Shown here: positions 45,173 to 57,904 of the stretch, one piece after another | Numbering within the stretch: position 1 is the first letter of the stretch | How the letters are laid out: every line of letters starts with the position of its first letter | NCBI GenBank assembly: GCA_002104905.1 | Contig: MCFE01000268.1 | Coordinates: 43,440-107,439, forward strand | Length of the DNA: 64,000 bases | Origin: Basidiobolus meristosporus CBS 931.73 | Lineage: Eukaryota; Basidiobolomycota; Basidiobolomycetes; Basidiobolales; Basidiobolaceae | Reading direction: 5' to 3' | Notes under the pieces: generated by a model | Database searches by the model: none | What the model saw: the letters and a program-made list of their open reading frames with translations, nothing else | Told to the model about the DNA's origin: nothing | Made by a program: the position numbers and the translations under genes

Positions 45173-45988
45173 CTAGACAAGACATATATAGGCAATCATC
45201 AGCAACCCCAGTGCCAGAGTATCCTGCCTGCCACTGATACTTCCAAATCATTGATTTTACACTCTTTGACTCAAATTTCAATTGTTATGTGTTTTGGGCA
45301 TTTGCTGTCCTACCAGAGGTTCATATGTGCTCTTCATTAAGCTTGTATCTATGCCATAGCTTTCATGAGGTAGTACTGCATAGCATCTGATATTACTGCT
45401 ACTTGTGAGATAAGCTGCAGCAGTAACAGATTCCACTCATTAGTTGCGGAAGGTTTTTTTGGCATATATATCAAAAGTCTTGCAATCTGATAAATGATCC
45501 AGTTCAGCATTCTGACATCCCTTTGGCAGTAAACAGCTAGGTGTAGAGGTCTCTTGCAATGTGCCATAAAGTTTGCCAAGGTGCATGAGGAGTCAAGTGG
45601 TTTATTTTTACCATTATCTTATAGTATTTTCTTGATTCTTTTACCTGCTTCACAATTCAATGTATTTATAGTATAATTGAGCCCTTATATAGCTTCTCCC
45701 TTTCTCTATATAACTACATGTGTCTTATCCAGGTTGCAATAGTTTTAGAGACTCTGGAAGTAACAAAGTGAGCACATAAATTCTGTGGATTACACTTGAA
45801 TACTTAGTGAATGCAATAGTAGCACTGATACTTATGCAAGATCTTGTCCAATCACAAAGCCACTATGATACCAGTAGCCTGAGCTTTTAACACTCTTTAC
45901 AATATTGTAGCAGAACTAGGAGAGTGTTTGGCTGTCTTTTGTGCCAGATACAGTGGTAATGATGATTATGTTATGACACACTGATGAC
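45173..45988. other. Unassigned repeat-like DNA
   Basis: No gene recognised. A minus-strand 76-codon frame at 45349-45579 (with MLNWIIYQIARLLIYMPKKP) resembles the copia/gypsy linker composition but no specific motif can be named. Confidence 0.3.
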
Positions 45989-48250
45989 CATTGTATGCCT
46001 TACAAATACATGCATATAGCTGCCTAACTTTGTGACTCAAGTCATTACCTTGGAATCTTGGAGTGCTACTAACTGATCATATGTTAGCATCTATCCAGAG
46101 TAATTTTACCATACATCAGAAATCCACAGAATTTGATTCAATATAGCCCCAAGCTTTGTGCACATACTCTTGGGATCTTCCTAAATATGTCTCATGTGTT
46201 TGCCTTACCAAGATCAAGTGGAAGCTTGAGTATTATTTTATGTTCATGCAGACAACACATAATCAACTTTCTCTTCCAACCACTCTTGATATCTCCAAAT
46301 TTCTTGCAACAGTTTGTGGGATACAAGCTGTGACTCTCTGGAGGATCCATTACTGTAGCTACTGGAGCTCCCCCATTTGCTGAAAACTAAGATAGATCTA
46401 ACTACATATTCTGGCAGGCAAAGGTGAAAATGCTGTTACAGGAAAGATGCCACAGGATAACTCTTATGAGAGGATAATGCTTACCTAAAGCTGTATGAGA
46501 AGTAGCCTTGAAGTAACATTATGAGCTACCTATAGCTCCTTTTACCTTGATATTACAGACATATTGCTTAGTTGATGCACCCAACAAAGCACAGTGATAA
46601 GCATCTAGATGGCAATAGCAAGTACTCACTAGCTATTTCAGCTGCTAACAAGATATCTCTTAGACAAAAGGTCTTGACTTTAAAGCTGCCCCCAAAAACT
46701 AAATTGAATTCTATTCACTAAATAAAGCTTTATATTGATGAGATTGAATCTACTGGGGTACAAGCTACTGATATATTTACAACAATCACATACTTCAGTA
46801 GCTGGAAAGATTGATTTCAGGGTATTGTATTAGCCCTGGAGTTTACAAGTGAGTACTCTGATCTATGTCACAATAATGTAAGACTCCTGATGAGGAATTA
46901 AGAGTATTAAGTGTCTGCAAGGCCCCAGCGCATGAACTTTGCTTTAGCTTTGACAGCTCTGGATGAGTTATGGCAGAAAAATATGGTGACCAATTTGCTT
47001 TGGGTATCAAACATCAGAATATATACAAGCTGATTTTCAGTCTGTCATATCTGAAAGTCAATATAAGTAATTTAAAGGCAGGAGCATCATTGCACTGAGA
47101 TGTGCAACTTGGCTGGGCTCAAGAGAGTTGGTCACTTCAGTTTTTATTACTTGAGTATAATGATAAGAAGTGAGAAAGCTTCCAGAAAATAAATTGCCCC
47201 CAGCTAGTCAGAGACACTTCAGAGCTTGAATACTTGGGAGATACACCAGTCATCTGTTGGAGAACTCTGGGCTAATCAAAGCTAAGAGTAAATTTAAGCT
47301 ATTTCACTCAGATCTAAATGGACATATGTAAAGTTTATCCTTTGACCTGGTTAAGAGAAAGCAGCTAAAGTATTCATAGCACCTGCTCCAACAATAGTAG
47401 TGTATTATATCTTCAAACTTGTCATCCTCTCTAACACAATTTGCCATATAAAGTAAGAGAATCATATGTCATATCTCCATAGCAAATTAAAGCTTAAGAA
47501 TGTACAAGTAGCTCAATAGCCTATATATAAAGATTTTTACCATATGAGTAAGAATCATACCTTGAACTCTGGGCAGAAATAGTTGCTCCTGCTGCATATT
47601 GTGCAACAGGAGTTCTTTGCATTCTACTCCATGCAAGGAATGGCATGAATACCAGTCTGGTGCATGGCCCATACAGGTACTAGTTACATGGCATATGCCA
47701 GGAAGCAGCTGAAGCTGCTTAAAAATGCATGGAAATCAATCAAGATTTGAGTCAAAAAGTGGAGATGCATATTGTTGAGCTACAGTAGTGAGAATAAGGC
47801 AGGGGTATGATTTTGTATCAAGGTTACAATTTTCACAAAACATGCCATCAAAGAACCACAATCAGCAGCCTGCCAGTCCACCAATTGCCATGAATAAGTC
47901 AGAGCAAAGCGATGGATATCATTTCACTAGTGAGAGCTATACACTAATAATTCAGCCATGATTAGCTACCAGAAGGTATCCAGTAGTGCACATTCTGGTA
48001 CAATAAGGTATAAGGTCCAAGCTTATCAGAGGTAGCCTTCAATTCATTATTCATGGGTATTGAAACCTAGTCTATGCACATTCAGTCTATAGTGATCAGA
48101 CCCTGTCATTAGAAGGAGTCCTTATTAACCCTTACAACCAATTTTGGAAATCTTTAATGACTGGGTAATAACAGGCTTAATTGGCCCATGCATCTGCTTG
48201 TCATTCAAATTCTAGAGCCCCAAGATGCTTAGCAGCCTGTAGGATAGCTT
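45989..48250 (+). mobile_element. Heavily degraded copia element
   Basis: LTR at about 45989-46311 (ends CTTGCAACA; contains the conserved CCCCAAGCTTTGTGCACAT block), then a leader like the one at 16321, a Gag start (DRSNY..W..KVKMLLQE, about 46390), integrase pieces (about 47080-47330 and 47560-47800) and the linker to RT (about 47850-48190). Frames are broken everywhere. It stops at about 48250 before most of RT. Confidence 0.7.
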
Positions 48251-48309
48251 ACTGCTTTACTAGTTTAATATTGTTCTACCAACATACCAAATGGTGTTTC
48301 ATGCTTCAC

Positions 48310-48800
48310 ATCCACTTATGCCATATGTGTATACCTAATAAGCTCATCAGGAATGGATAAAGGTAGCCATCCAAGTTAGATGGGGATTTAGGATCAGACA
48401 CTAGTGTGTCTACCATGAGATTTCTGCTCTAATATTGTAGGATTAGTGGTATATTCAGGTTGATGTGAATCAGTGACCAACAGGACATGCTGGTAGAGTA
48501 CTTAATGATATATGAAGAGAATCTATTAAGGGCCAAAGCAAAGGCATCATCATACAAGTGTTCAGAGTAGCACTGGCTTCTTAGTTGCTTGTAATGTTTG
48601 CTAGCAAGTATCTCAGGAATATTGGTGCTTGATTGATACTGTGTGCAGTACTTTTCAGCTTGACAGTACCTGATGTACAGCATGGGCTTCTTGGGATGGG
48701 GTAGTGGTAAAAAACATCCAGGGTGTGAACAATAGTTTTTAAGGAGGACTTAAAGGTCAGATTTCCACCATATTTGGTCATCATTTGTTTGATCAAGACA
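48310..48800 (-). mobile_element. Tnp2 transposase fragment
   Basis: An 84-codon minus frame (48683-48429) carries YCTQYQSSTNIPEILASKHY and DDAFALALNRFSS, the DGF region of the transposase with Asp-Gly changed to Asn-Arg. Neighbouring broken pieces extend the match to the CPNC-type region. Confidence 0.7.
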
Positions 48801-49540
48801 ACTTAACCTTCTATAAAGTTTCCAGCTCTTGTTTAGATTTGTTGATTTGATACCTTAAAGCCCAAATCTGCCTTATAGCTGCCCCAAAACATGCTCTGGA
48901 AGCTTTAGCTTGTGTATCAATGAGTACTGGGCAGTTTCATGAATATGCCGGGTACTTGCTCTGCATTATGTGTATATACTCAAGTGCATTATATTTGCAA
49001 TATACTTTGCTACAGCTCCATTTTCCAAGATATTAAATATTAGCAACTGATAGTGCCTAAAAATCACAGGATTAAGCTTATTCATTTGTCATAGATCATT
49101 CCACTTCTATTATGGTTCAGCTTGATCATGCTGATACCCTATTTTGCTATAGTAAGTTCCCCCTGATCTTATTAATTATTTTGCAAATTACCACAAAAAT
49201 CTGAATGAAGTAAGTCTAATAATTATCTAGTTTAGTAGTTGAGTTTCTTGACCAGTTTACTGGTTTTTTTACCATGTATGTGGGCTTCAAAGTGCTTTAA
49301 GTGAGTCTAAGGTTATTTTTCACTCAATAAATGTAACTGCTCAAGTAATCAAACTAATTGAACCTAATCACCTTTGCCAACTGGGCAGCATGTATCCAGT
49401 AATAGTAAAAGTCTTAGCTCCCAAATGTATTGGTAAATAAGCTGATTGATATCACTCTGGATATCACTTACCAGAGGAAATATAAGCACCATTCTCTTCA
49501 GTGATCCCCTATACCATAAAGACAATACTGAAGCAAACCC
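48801..49540. other. Unassigned A+T-rich DNA
   Basis: No gene recognised. A minus-strand run with YNALEYIHIMQSKYPAYS (about 48930-49000) is interrupted by stops and could be old retrotransposon coding DNA. Confidence 0.3.
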
Positions 49541-50145
49541 TTTGATAAATGACTACATTTAGCCAACTCAAATGCTGTCACAGAACTAGAACCCTGTGAC
49601 TAAAAGGTGCTGATGCAGCTGTCATTCAAGCATATGTTTGCAAGATGTTTAAGATACCCACAATATTGGGTAAATGGCCTGATTATGTTACAACCTGCTA
49701 CTTGAAAGTTCAAGTTGAACCAGTCTTTAGTCAAATCAATTACTCTTATGTTTAGCCTAGCAGCATATCAGTATTATCTATAAAGCCAGTAGTATAGGTT
49801 AGTAGATAAATCAGCAGATTCTAATCAGACAGAAATAAGTATATGAAGTAGTTCTAATTGGGTAATGATGTTATGATTATATGAGTCATCAGCCACAAGT
49901 TACATTATAAATTACAATTAGTCAGCAATTGATCTTGCAAAATGTATATAAGGAGGGACTGGAACCTCAATCTGAAGCAGTAAAAGGTTCAGTGATCACC
50001 ATACTAGCCAAACTCCCAGTTCCTCCACAGCTCTTATATTAAGACTTGTGATATTAGCATGTACCACACCAAAAGCTGTAAAGTTGAGGTGATATTGGTG
50101 TATCAAATGCAGCAGATGTGCATATGTAGAGGTTAGTCAAGAAGA
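49541..50145. mobile_element. CACTA-like end fragments split by a gypsy solo LTR
   Basis: 49541-49625 repeats the ORF2-side tail (CCCTGTGACTAA block); 49626-49685 and 50053-50145 repeat the transposase-side tail (GCAAGATGT, then AAAGCTGTAAAGTTGAGGTGAT). The solo LTR lies between the last two pieces. Confidence 0.55.
49686..50052 (+). repeat. Gypsy solo LTR
   Basis: TGTTACAACC...CTTGTGATA, about 367 bp, same family as the LTRs at 26172 and 31811, with GTATATAAGGAG retained. No gypsy coding sequence adjoins it, so it is a solo LTR left by LTR-LTR recombination. Confidence 0.75.
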
Positions 50146-51060
50146 ACTACCAACTAGAAAACAGCTGTTTTCTTAAGAGCTGGTAGCACAGCCAGGTGAG
50201 CTACACTACAGTGGGGTATAGCGCCTAGCATAGAAAAACAAAAAACTTGTCAACCACTGCCTCCATGTCCTTCATTGTAGACAGAGTGGAGATCCCACTG
50301 ACAGACAAGATAACAGTGTCACAAGCTCAAAAGACTATAACAATGCCTACAGTGAAATTTTGGAATATTAACAGGCATACTAAGAGTTGCAGAACTTCTT
50401 CAAAAGCAGTGCTAAGGAAAACACACTTGAATATTGCACAAATTCATTGCAAAGACTGGCAGATGAGTTGTCAAACCTTGCTGCTCAGGCTGAAAGCCAA
50501 GACCTATGGGAACCAGTGAATGAACCGTGGCTTAAAGCTGGAGGGTTCCTGCCAAAGCCATGGAGAAAGGGAGTTACAGCAGAAATACTTATTGAATGCT
50601 GGATCGTATTGGAGCTACTTGTTGAGTGTGGGGTTAGAATTATTGCTAGTGTTGGGTATAGGGCCTTGTATAGGGCAATAGAATGGGCAACTGAGGCACA
50701 ACTCAAGTTTCAAAGGAAATAACTCAATTTGTATGCATTAAAAGTAAGAGAATTGGTTGATTCAGGAAGTCAGGAGTCTGAAAAAGAGTCAATAACCAGT
50801 CAGTGTATGCAAATGTAGGAGGTGATAGAGTGCCTGGGATCAGAAAGTGTGAGAACTGGCAGAGGACCAATCAGAAGCCACTTATGTATTGTTGGGATAA
50901 GAAATCTTGACCAAGTGTTTAGTGAAGTCTAGAGTTAAATTATTTTGAATGGTCTTTGCACTGTGTCCTGACAAGATCAGTACCTCTTAGTCACAGGACT
51001 TTAATTCTGTTACAGCCTTTGGACAGGATCATCATAATTTTTTCTGATAGGGTTTTGATA
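50146..51060 (+). mobile_element. CACTA-like ORF2 C-terminal fragment and terminus
   Basis: ORF2 pieces in two frames (50247-50519 and 50387-50722): SFIVDRVEIPLTDKITVSQA, then SSAKENTLEYCTNSLQRLAD, then LIECWIVLELLVECGVRIIA. The tail matches 180-520 and ends near 51055 with TGATAGGGTTTTG. Confidence 0.65.
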
Positions 51061-51840
51061 TTTAGGTCCTGGTATTATGATTACAGTCTATGCCTCTCAT
51101 GATATGAGAGGTCTTTCTATGGGCTTTACCGTTGAGCTCAGTTGTCATGCCTCTAATAACTAAAGGTGTTCCTCTGCTGCTGTATTGGGAAATTGCTCAG
51201 TTCTTGGCTAGGGCATTGAGCTAATTCAGTTCCTTCTTTACAGCAAAGATATTGCATTCTCCACCAGACATACTAGACTTTTCCATGGATAGTGCCATAA
51301 TAAGCCATGAGTGCCAAATGATGCCATGGTGTGCCAGCAAGGCCAAGGGGACCTATCTAACAGAGCAGATTTATTGACTGCTCTACACATATTATCCACC
51401 CATCCTGTCACTGGATTATCTGTTGATTTCTCTGGGCTGTTACATCTATCCTATATACCACTGCCCCCAATTGCCTCACCAATACTTTTGTATGTACTGA
51501 AAACTCTCCTGCCAATACTGATGGCAGTGATGTATTGATAAACATTTGCAGGTTGTCCATCAGTTGTACTACATTTGCAGCATTCTCATAAAATGGAGCA
51601 TTTTGGTCAGCTTGCAGCTTGGCAGTGATTCTCAATTGCCAACTTAACTCAGAGCATGAGGAGTCTGCATTATTACCTTCAGTGAGCGCACAGTCAAAAT
51701 GACTTTTTTGATTTGGCTTCACTTGATATCCTAAATGTAATGCAAGCTGTTGTCCAACCATGGTTTTAATGCTGTAAGCTGTGAGGTTTGGCTGGAAACC
51801 AGACAACCATGCTTTATTTTTTGGCAGCAAACAAATGAAA
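51061..51840 (-). mobile_element. CACTA-like ORF2 N-terminal fragment with foldback-end insert
   Basis: A 140-codon minus frame (51830-51408) starts MLPKNKAWLSGFQPNLTAYS and includes HTKVLVRQLGAVVYRIDVTA, homologous to ORF2 at 39054 and 57099. About 100 bases at 51264-51367, starting TACTAGACTTTTCCATGG, equal one end of the foldback element at 22964 and interrupt the ORF2 match. Confidence 0.65.
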
Positions 51841-54736
51841 GTGCCCTATGTAAAGCAATTTGGTCCTGTGGGTGGATCCAATCAAGTGCAGCCATCAGGA
51901 ACCTGATTGGAGACTATCATAATGATGGCAGCTTTGAATAAACAACCCTCTGCACAATCTTATGATGGTATCACAACAGTGTTTGGCTAGCCTTATCACC
52001 AAGCAGAGTTAAAAAATATGACAGTGTTTAAATGGTGTGTTGCCAAGGTTTTCATGGCATTGTTGTGGTCTTAAGGCACTCTACGACTGTATGAGTGGAT
52101 CCAACCAGCCAGTACATCCAATTGCCTTATGTGGCAAAAAACTTGATGGTGTTTTGACAGTCACATGGCAAGCCTGCAATGGCATTATCACAACAATATG
52201 GTGGCCTACAGCTAGTTCTGTTTACTGTAACCATACCAATTTACCAAATTGTATTTCCTTTCTTTACCTCCCCTTGTGCAATTCATATATTCCAATGAAG
52301 AATCATCCCTCATTATTTACCTACCCACAACTACCTTGGGTATTTCATATATAGTTTGAATCAAAAACACTATAGTCTCTTGCTTAATTACCTCTAAAAA
52401 TGCACACACCTGCTGCATTTGACATACTTATATCATCTGTACTTTATTGCTTTTTAGTGTGCCAATTGCAAAGTTGCTGTACAACTAGTATTACTGGTAT
52501 CATATATCTCTTGCAAACATGTGCTTATCTACAACCACTTCTGCCATGAATACCTCCTGAATATCTCCAAAAAACTTTACAGTGTTTGGCCAATAAATTC
52601 CTTCTCCCTGCTGAAATCTATTCCCCCCAAAGGTACACTCCGGCTCTTTTTTGTGTGAATTTTGTATAGAATGGTGCCAAGACTGACCTGTGAGCAAGAG
52701 ACACCTAGTGTACCTTAGCAGAGCTCTCCTAGTAAAAATCAGCTGCTTATTGCACCCAACTCAACTTTTCATTACTTCACTGATTACCCAGGCATTATGG
52801 CTGCTTAGCTTTCCAATACCATAGGCATAGAGGTCTCCATGTGTACATCTGTCCTCAGTATTTTCCAACTCTTCCTGGCTGTCCTCCATGTGCCAACTCA
52901 TTACATCCATGATGGATTCAAAAGTAATATTCTTGATGAGATCAGGATATGGTAGTACCTGCAACTTGACTTGTCTTCCTATCTCCCCTCACATCTGGTC
53001 CATAGGAAACTCCCAAAAGGTGAAGCTAGGCCCAATGTCTTCCACACACCAAGCAAGATGGAGTAGAGAATGAATACCAAAGCAGCAGAGATCTAGACAT
53101 TCTGCTTTATCTTTGCAGTATAGCCATCCAAATCCTATGACAAACTCTTTGCACAAAAGCAGCAGATGTGTCCAGTTGGCATTGGTGATCCACTTCTGGA
53201 TAAGCATTCCTACAATGTCCACATATGACTCCCAGTGCTTCCAATGTACTCTTGGTAGGAGTGGCTTTGGAAGGCCACTTAAATAAATACACATCCAGTT
53301 CATCTAGTGCTTGCACTTGTATTGTTACATATGCATATGATAGTTTACTGGAGCCTGTGAGAAGTACTTAGACTAGCAGATATTCTGCAATATCTTGCCA
53401 ACTTATTCAGTTTCTTTGGTATCTTGAAGGGCTCATTTAGCTTGAAATGCTGCTGTTACTACTTGGGCATCAGTATAGGGATGTTGTTGAACAGCATTTG
53501 CATTGCTCCTAGTGGAATGCTTTTGCTCTAACTTATACCCTCTGTTTTAAGTATCTTTTATTTCCAAATGATTCCATATTCCTGCCAATGGCTTATAGCT
53601 TGCCAGCTTTGCTGCAATTGCATGCTGACTTCTGTGTGTTCTCTTTGCAGGAAGATAATGTTCTTAGTGTTGGTGTTTGGGTAATAATAATGTAAGTGAG
53701 TTATGGAGTAAGTCCCCTGAGTCTCACACACTTGACAGTAATACATTCCATTGGGCTTAGAAAAGCTAGCTATCTTGCAGATGGCTTGGGTCTCTCCACT
53801 GTGGATAATAGTATGCACTTTAACGTGATAGTCATTTACTCTTTTCCTGCTGGTCACTTTACAAAATTCATCCAGCAATGGATACAGTGACTATCCAGGT
53901 TGGACAGAGATTTAGGCCCAGATACCAGTGAGATTTCCATCAAATTTTTGCTCTGATACTGTAAGATAGGTGGTAGATTCAGGTTGATGAGAATCTATGA
54001 CCAGTATGATTTGCTGGTAGAGTACTTGTTTGATGAGAAACCATCAAGTGCCAAGGCAAAGCATGGCCATACATACCTTCAAAGTAGCCCTTGCTTCTGC
54101 ATTGTCTGAAATACTTGCCATTGAATATATTGGAAATGTTTGCACTTGATTGGTACTGAGTGCAGTTCTTTGTAGCTTCACAATACTTGGCAGACAGCAT
54201 AAGATTCTTTAGATGGGGTATTACCTGAATATATCTTGAGTCTGAATAGTGTTTTCCCCCAATGGTGGTTGATCCCTGACATGTTGGACACCTTGCAATA
54301 GTGGCATTTTCTGATGTGAATGCCATGCAACTATTAACACATGCTGGAATCAGGAGAGTCTCTGAGTCATTTGTTGCCAGCTATATGATGGTTGTCAATT
54401 TGTACCATGTACATTGTAAGTTACATACCAGTATGATTTTGGCAAGTTGTAGTATATCCTCAAAGCCCCCCTCACTGATATTGGTGGAAATGTGGCACTT
54501 CTCTAGCAACAACATCACATCATTCACTAGTAAGTGGATAACTGGGCTCATTTGACTTGGTAAAATATCTTTGGGATTTTTTCCACCAGTATTGTCTTAT
54601 TGCATATTGGGGCTTTACTGGGCTCATGCAGGGTATTCTTGGTAGCAGAGATTAACTCACAATTCATCAGAGAGTCTTCTTCATAGCTATCACTCTGCAT
54701 GCCATATTCAGAAGGCCAGGGTGAAACTAAAGGCAC
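51841..54736 (-). mobile_element. Tnp2 transposon unit, transposase and right arm
   Basis: Minus-strand transposase in pieces: 54736-54548 (acidic linker), 54326-53979 (CPTCQGSTTIGGKH; GHALPWHLM replaces the DGF region by frameshift), 53878-53558 (IASFSKPNGMYYCQVC), 53303-52989 (PRVHWKHWESYVDIVG, FWEFPMDQM) and 52964-52761 (MQVLPYPDLIKNITF). The non-coding arm to 51841 parallels 43150-43498 and ends with CATAGGGCACTTTC on the minus strand. Confidence 0.72.
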
Positions 54737-56888
54737 ATCTGTCCTTGGTATTTTTCAACTCTTACTGGCTATCATCCATGTACTAACTCATCACATCTAT
54801 CACAGACCAGAAGGTAATATTCCTGCTGAGATTGGGATATGGTAGTACCTGCAACTTGACTTATCTTCCTATCTCCCCACACATCTGGTCCACAGGAAAC
54901 TCCCAAAAGGTGAAGCAAGGCCCAATGTCTTCCACACACAAAGCAAGATGGTGAAGAGAATGGATACAGTAGTGGCAGAGATCTACATGCTTGGCTTTAT
55001 GCTTGTAGTTTAGCTGCTCAAGTCCAGTTACAAACTCCTTGCACAACAGTTGTAGATGTGTCAAGTTGGCATTGGTGATCTGCTTCTGGATAAATATTCC
55101 TACACTGTCCACATATGACTCACAATGCTTCCAATGTACTCCTGGTAGGAATGGCTTCAGAACACCACTTGAATAAATACATATCCAGCTCATCCAGTCT
55201 TTGCATTTAAATTGTTACATATCCATATGAATATTGATTGGAGCCCATGAGAAGTACTTTGGACAGCAGACACTATGTAATATCTTCCCAATTTTTTCAA
55301 ATTTTTCCGGTATCTTGAAGGGCTTATTCAGCTTGAAATGCCCATGTACAACTTGGTCATTAGTGTAGGGGTGTTTTTGAAAAGCAAATGCATTGCTCCT
55401 AGCTGAAAGCTCTTGCTTCAATAGATACCCTTTATCTTAAGTATCTTTGGCTTCCAATTTATTCCATAGTCAGGTCAATGGCTTATATATTGCCAAGTTT
55501 GCTTCAATTGCATGCTGATGTCTATACATTCTTGCTGTGGGAAGATGTTGTTCTTAGTGTTTTTATTTGGAAAACAATAATGCATGTGAGTTATAGAGTA
55601 AATCCCCTGGATCTCACACATTTGACAGCAGTACCATTCATTGTGCCTGGAAAAGCTGGCTATCTTGCCAATGGCTGTGGTACCACCAATGCAGATACTA
55701 ACATGTACTTTGATATGATGCCAATTTATTAGTATCCTGCTGGAAAGCACAAAAGATTTATCCAGCAATGGATACAGGTAGCTGTGCAGGTTGGACAGTC
55801 ATTTAGGCCCATACACCAGTGAGACTACCATCCAATTTCTGCTCTGGTACTGTAAGATAGGTGGCAAATTAAGGTTGATGAGAAGCAGTGACCAGTAGAA
55901 TGTGCTGGTAGTGTACTTGTTCAATGAGAATCCATCAAGTGCTAAAGCAAAGGCATGGTCATACATACCTTCAAAGTAGCCCTTGCTTCTTAGCTGTTTG
56001 TAATGTTTGCCATCAAGTATATTGGATAAGTTTGCGCTTGATTGATACTGAGTGTGGTACTGTATAGCTTTGCAATATTTGTTGGACTGCATCAGCTTCC
56101 TCAGACAGGGTATGACCGGAATATGTCCGGAGTGTGAGCAATGTTTTCCCTCAATGGTGGTGGATTCCTGACAATTTGGACACATTGCAATGGTAGCATT
56201 TTTGGATGAGAATGCCATTCATATTTGGATGGTCTCTGGGTCATATGTTGCCAGCCATATGATGGTTGTCCACTTGTACCATGTACATGGTAGGTTGTGT
56301 CCTGGAATGCTTTTGGCAAGAAGTAGTAGTAAATTCTCAAAGCCCCCATTACTGATATTTGTGGAAACACACAATTACTCTAGCCACAACATCACATCAT
56401 TCACCAGTGGATGGATTACTGGTCTCACTTGGCTCCATGGAGTATCCTTGGCATTTTCTCTGTGGGTGTTGTCTCCCTGCAAATTGGGATTTTGCCATGC
56501 TCACACAGGGTACTCTTGCTAGGGAAGAGAGGCTCTCAATCCATCAGTGAGACTTCTTCTTCAGAGCTATCACTCTGTGTGTCATATACAGAAGGCTGAG
56601 GTGAGCCTAAAAGTCTCACAAACTCACCTGATTCAGTTTGAGTAAGGTGAAAAGGTGGCTAGGTGCTGTTTTGAAAGCATCAAGTGGCTGCAAGATATTG
56701 TTGGTACAGTAGTGACTGATGAATGGTCAAATATGACTTGTGTGGCAAAACACTCTCTGTGATCCTTGTGATACTTCCTGTGCTGCCTGTGAGCTTCATG
56801 GCTGGGAGGCTTGTCACAATAGCCACATAGTCTTTTTTCTTCTCTTACAGTGTTGAATCAAGGTAGTCTTCTCCATGGGGCAGGCAGT
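54737..56888 (-). mobile_element. Tnp2 transposon unit, transposase N-terminal to middle part
   Basis: Minus-strand pieces: N-terminal zinc motif LCGYCDKPPSHEAH (about 56800), 56370-56101, 56218-55799 (CPNCQESTTIEGKHC; HAFALALDGFSLNKYTTSTF, intact DGF block), 55768-55475 (NEWYCCQMCEIQGIYSITHM), 55421-55215 and 55193-54861 (PGVHWKHCESYVDSVG, TFWEFPVDQMCGEIGR). It is cut at about 54737, where the next unit begins. The unit pairs with the divergent ORF2 at 57099. Confidence 0.75.
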
Positions 56889-57098
56889 TGGGCACTCAGC
56901 AATGTAACACTATTATATCACTTTTTTGTCATTACTTGTGTGAGCTTAAGACAGTTTTGTATTTGAGACATTGCACCTACATGAGTGTAAGATTCAATGA
57001 TGACCCATCATAGTAAGCAATATCAACAAAGATGTTGTACCATATACACACATATATGTAGCACTATTTCCCCTTTGGTTTGACTTGCTTCTAAATAT
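56889..57098. promoter_or_regulatory. Divergent spacer between Tnp2 and ORF2
   Basis: Equivalent to 39055-39274 of the larger copy: both genes of the transposon start from this spacer in opposite directions, so it should hold their promoters. Inferred from layout only. Confidence 0.4.
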
Positions 57099-57850
57099 AT
57101 GCTGCCAAAAAATAAAGCAAAGCTGTCTGGTTCCCCACCAAACCCTACTGTTGACAGCAGCAGAAGAACTTTTGGACAACCGCTTGCTTTGACACTCAGT
57201 GTAACAAGCAGAGTTACACCCAAAGGAAGCTATGTTGACAGTGTGCCCACTGTAGGTATTAATGTGGACTCCTCAGGCTCTCAGTCAGGTAGGCCAGTGA
57301 GAATCTTGGCAGAGCCACAAGTTGACCCTAATGCTCAGGCAGATAAGTATATAGCAAGTGTGGTTCCTTTGGTTGAAGACCAGCAAGTGGCCTTCATAAC
57401 ACCACCACCACCTGTATTAGCAGGTATTATGTCAGCTCATACCAAAGCATTAATGAGGCAATTGGGTGCAGTGGCTAATAGGATAGATGCAATGGCCCAT
57501 AGAAATCAGGAAATAGTCCTGAAACAGGATGTGCAGATAGTACATGTTGATATCCCAGGTTGAGGATGCAGAATTTTTGCTACAGAGAAGGAACTCCAGT
57601 AGCTCAATGTCACAGCCAAGAATTGAGCCATTTCCCAATGTAACAGCAGAGAAACACCATACAGTCTTTGAAGCAAGACATCAGTTCGTAAAAATAGAAC
57701 CTACAAAAAAGCCTATCACAGTATGGGAGGCAAAGGCTATGATATTTATACCCAAGCATAGAAATCAAAAGACATTGAAGATCTGTGAGGCTGTTGACTA
57801 CAATGATGAAGAGTGGGCTAATATTCAAGAGACCATAAAAATCTAGCACA
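57099..57850 (+). pseudogene. CACTA-like ORF2, N-terminal half
   Basis: Best preserved copy of the ORF2 N-terminus: a 154-codon frame (57099-57563) from MLPKNKAKLSGSPPNPTVDS through VPLVEDQQVAFITPPPPVLA and LMRQLGAVANRIDAMAHRNQ, then a one-frame shift into a 100-codon frame (57544-57846) with PRIEPFPNVTAEKHHTVFEA and NQKTLKICEAVDYNDEEWAN. It is truncated after DEEWANIQETIK, where degraded copia sequence begins. No known domain recognised; the middle has a probable coiled-coil heptad pattern. Confidence 0.65.
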
Positions 57851-57904
57851 GCATCACCTTAAGGGTTGCCTGCCATGGGACCATCAGGAACTCTAGGCTT
57901 CAGT

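Noticed and set aside
45640-45720. Microsatellite or centromere-like A+T tract
   Set aside because: The tract is A+T-rich but has no regular period; similar composition is found throughout the eroded repeats.
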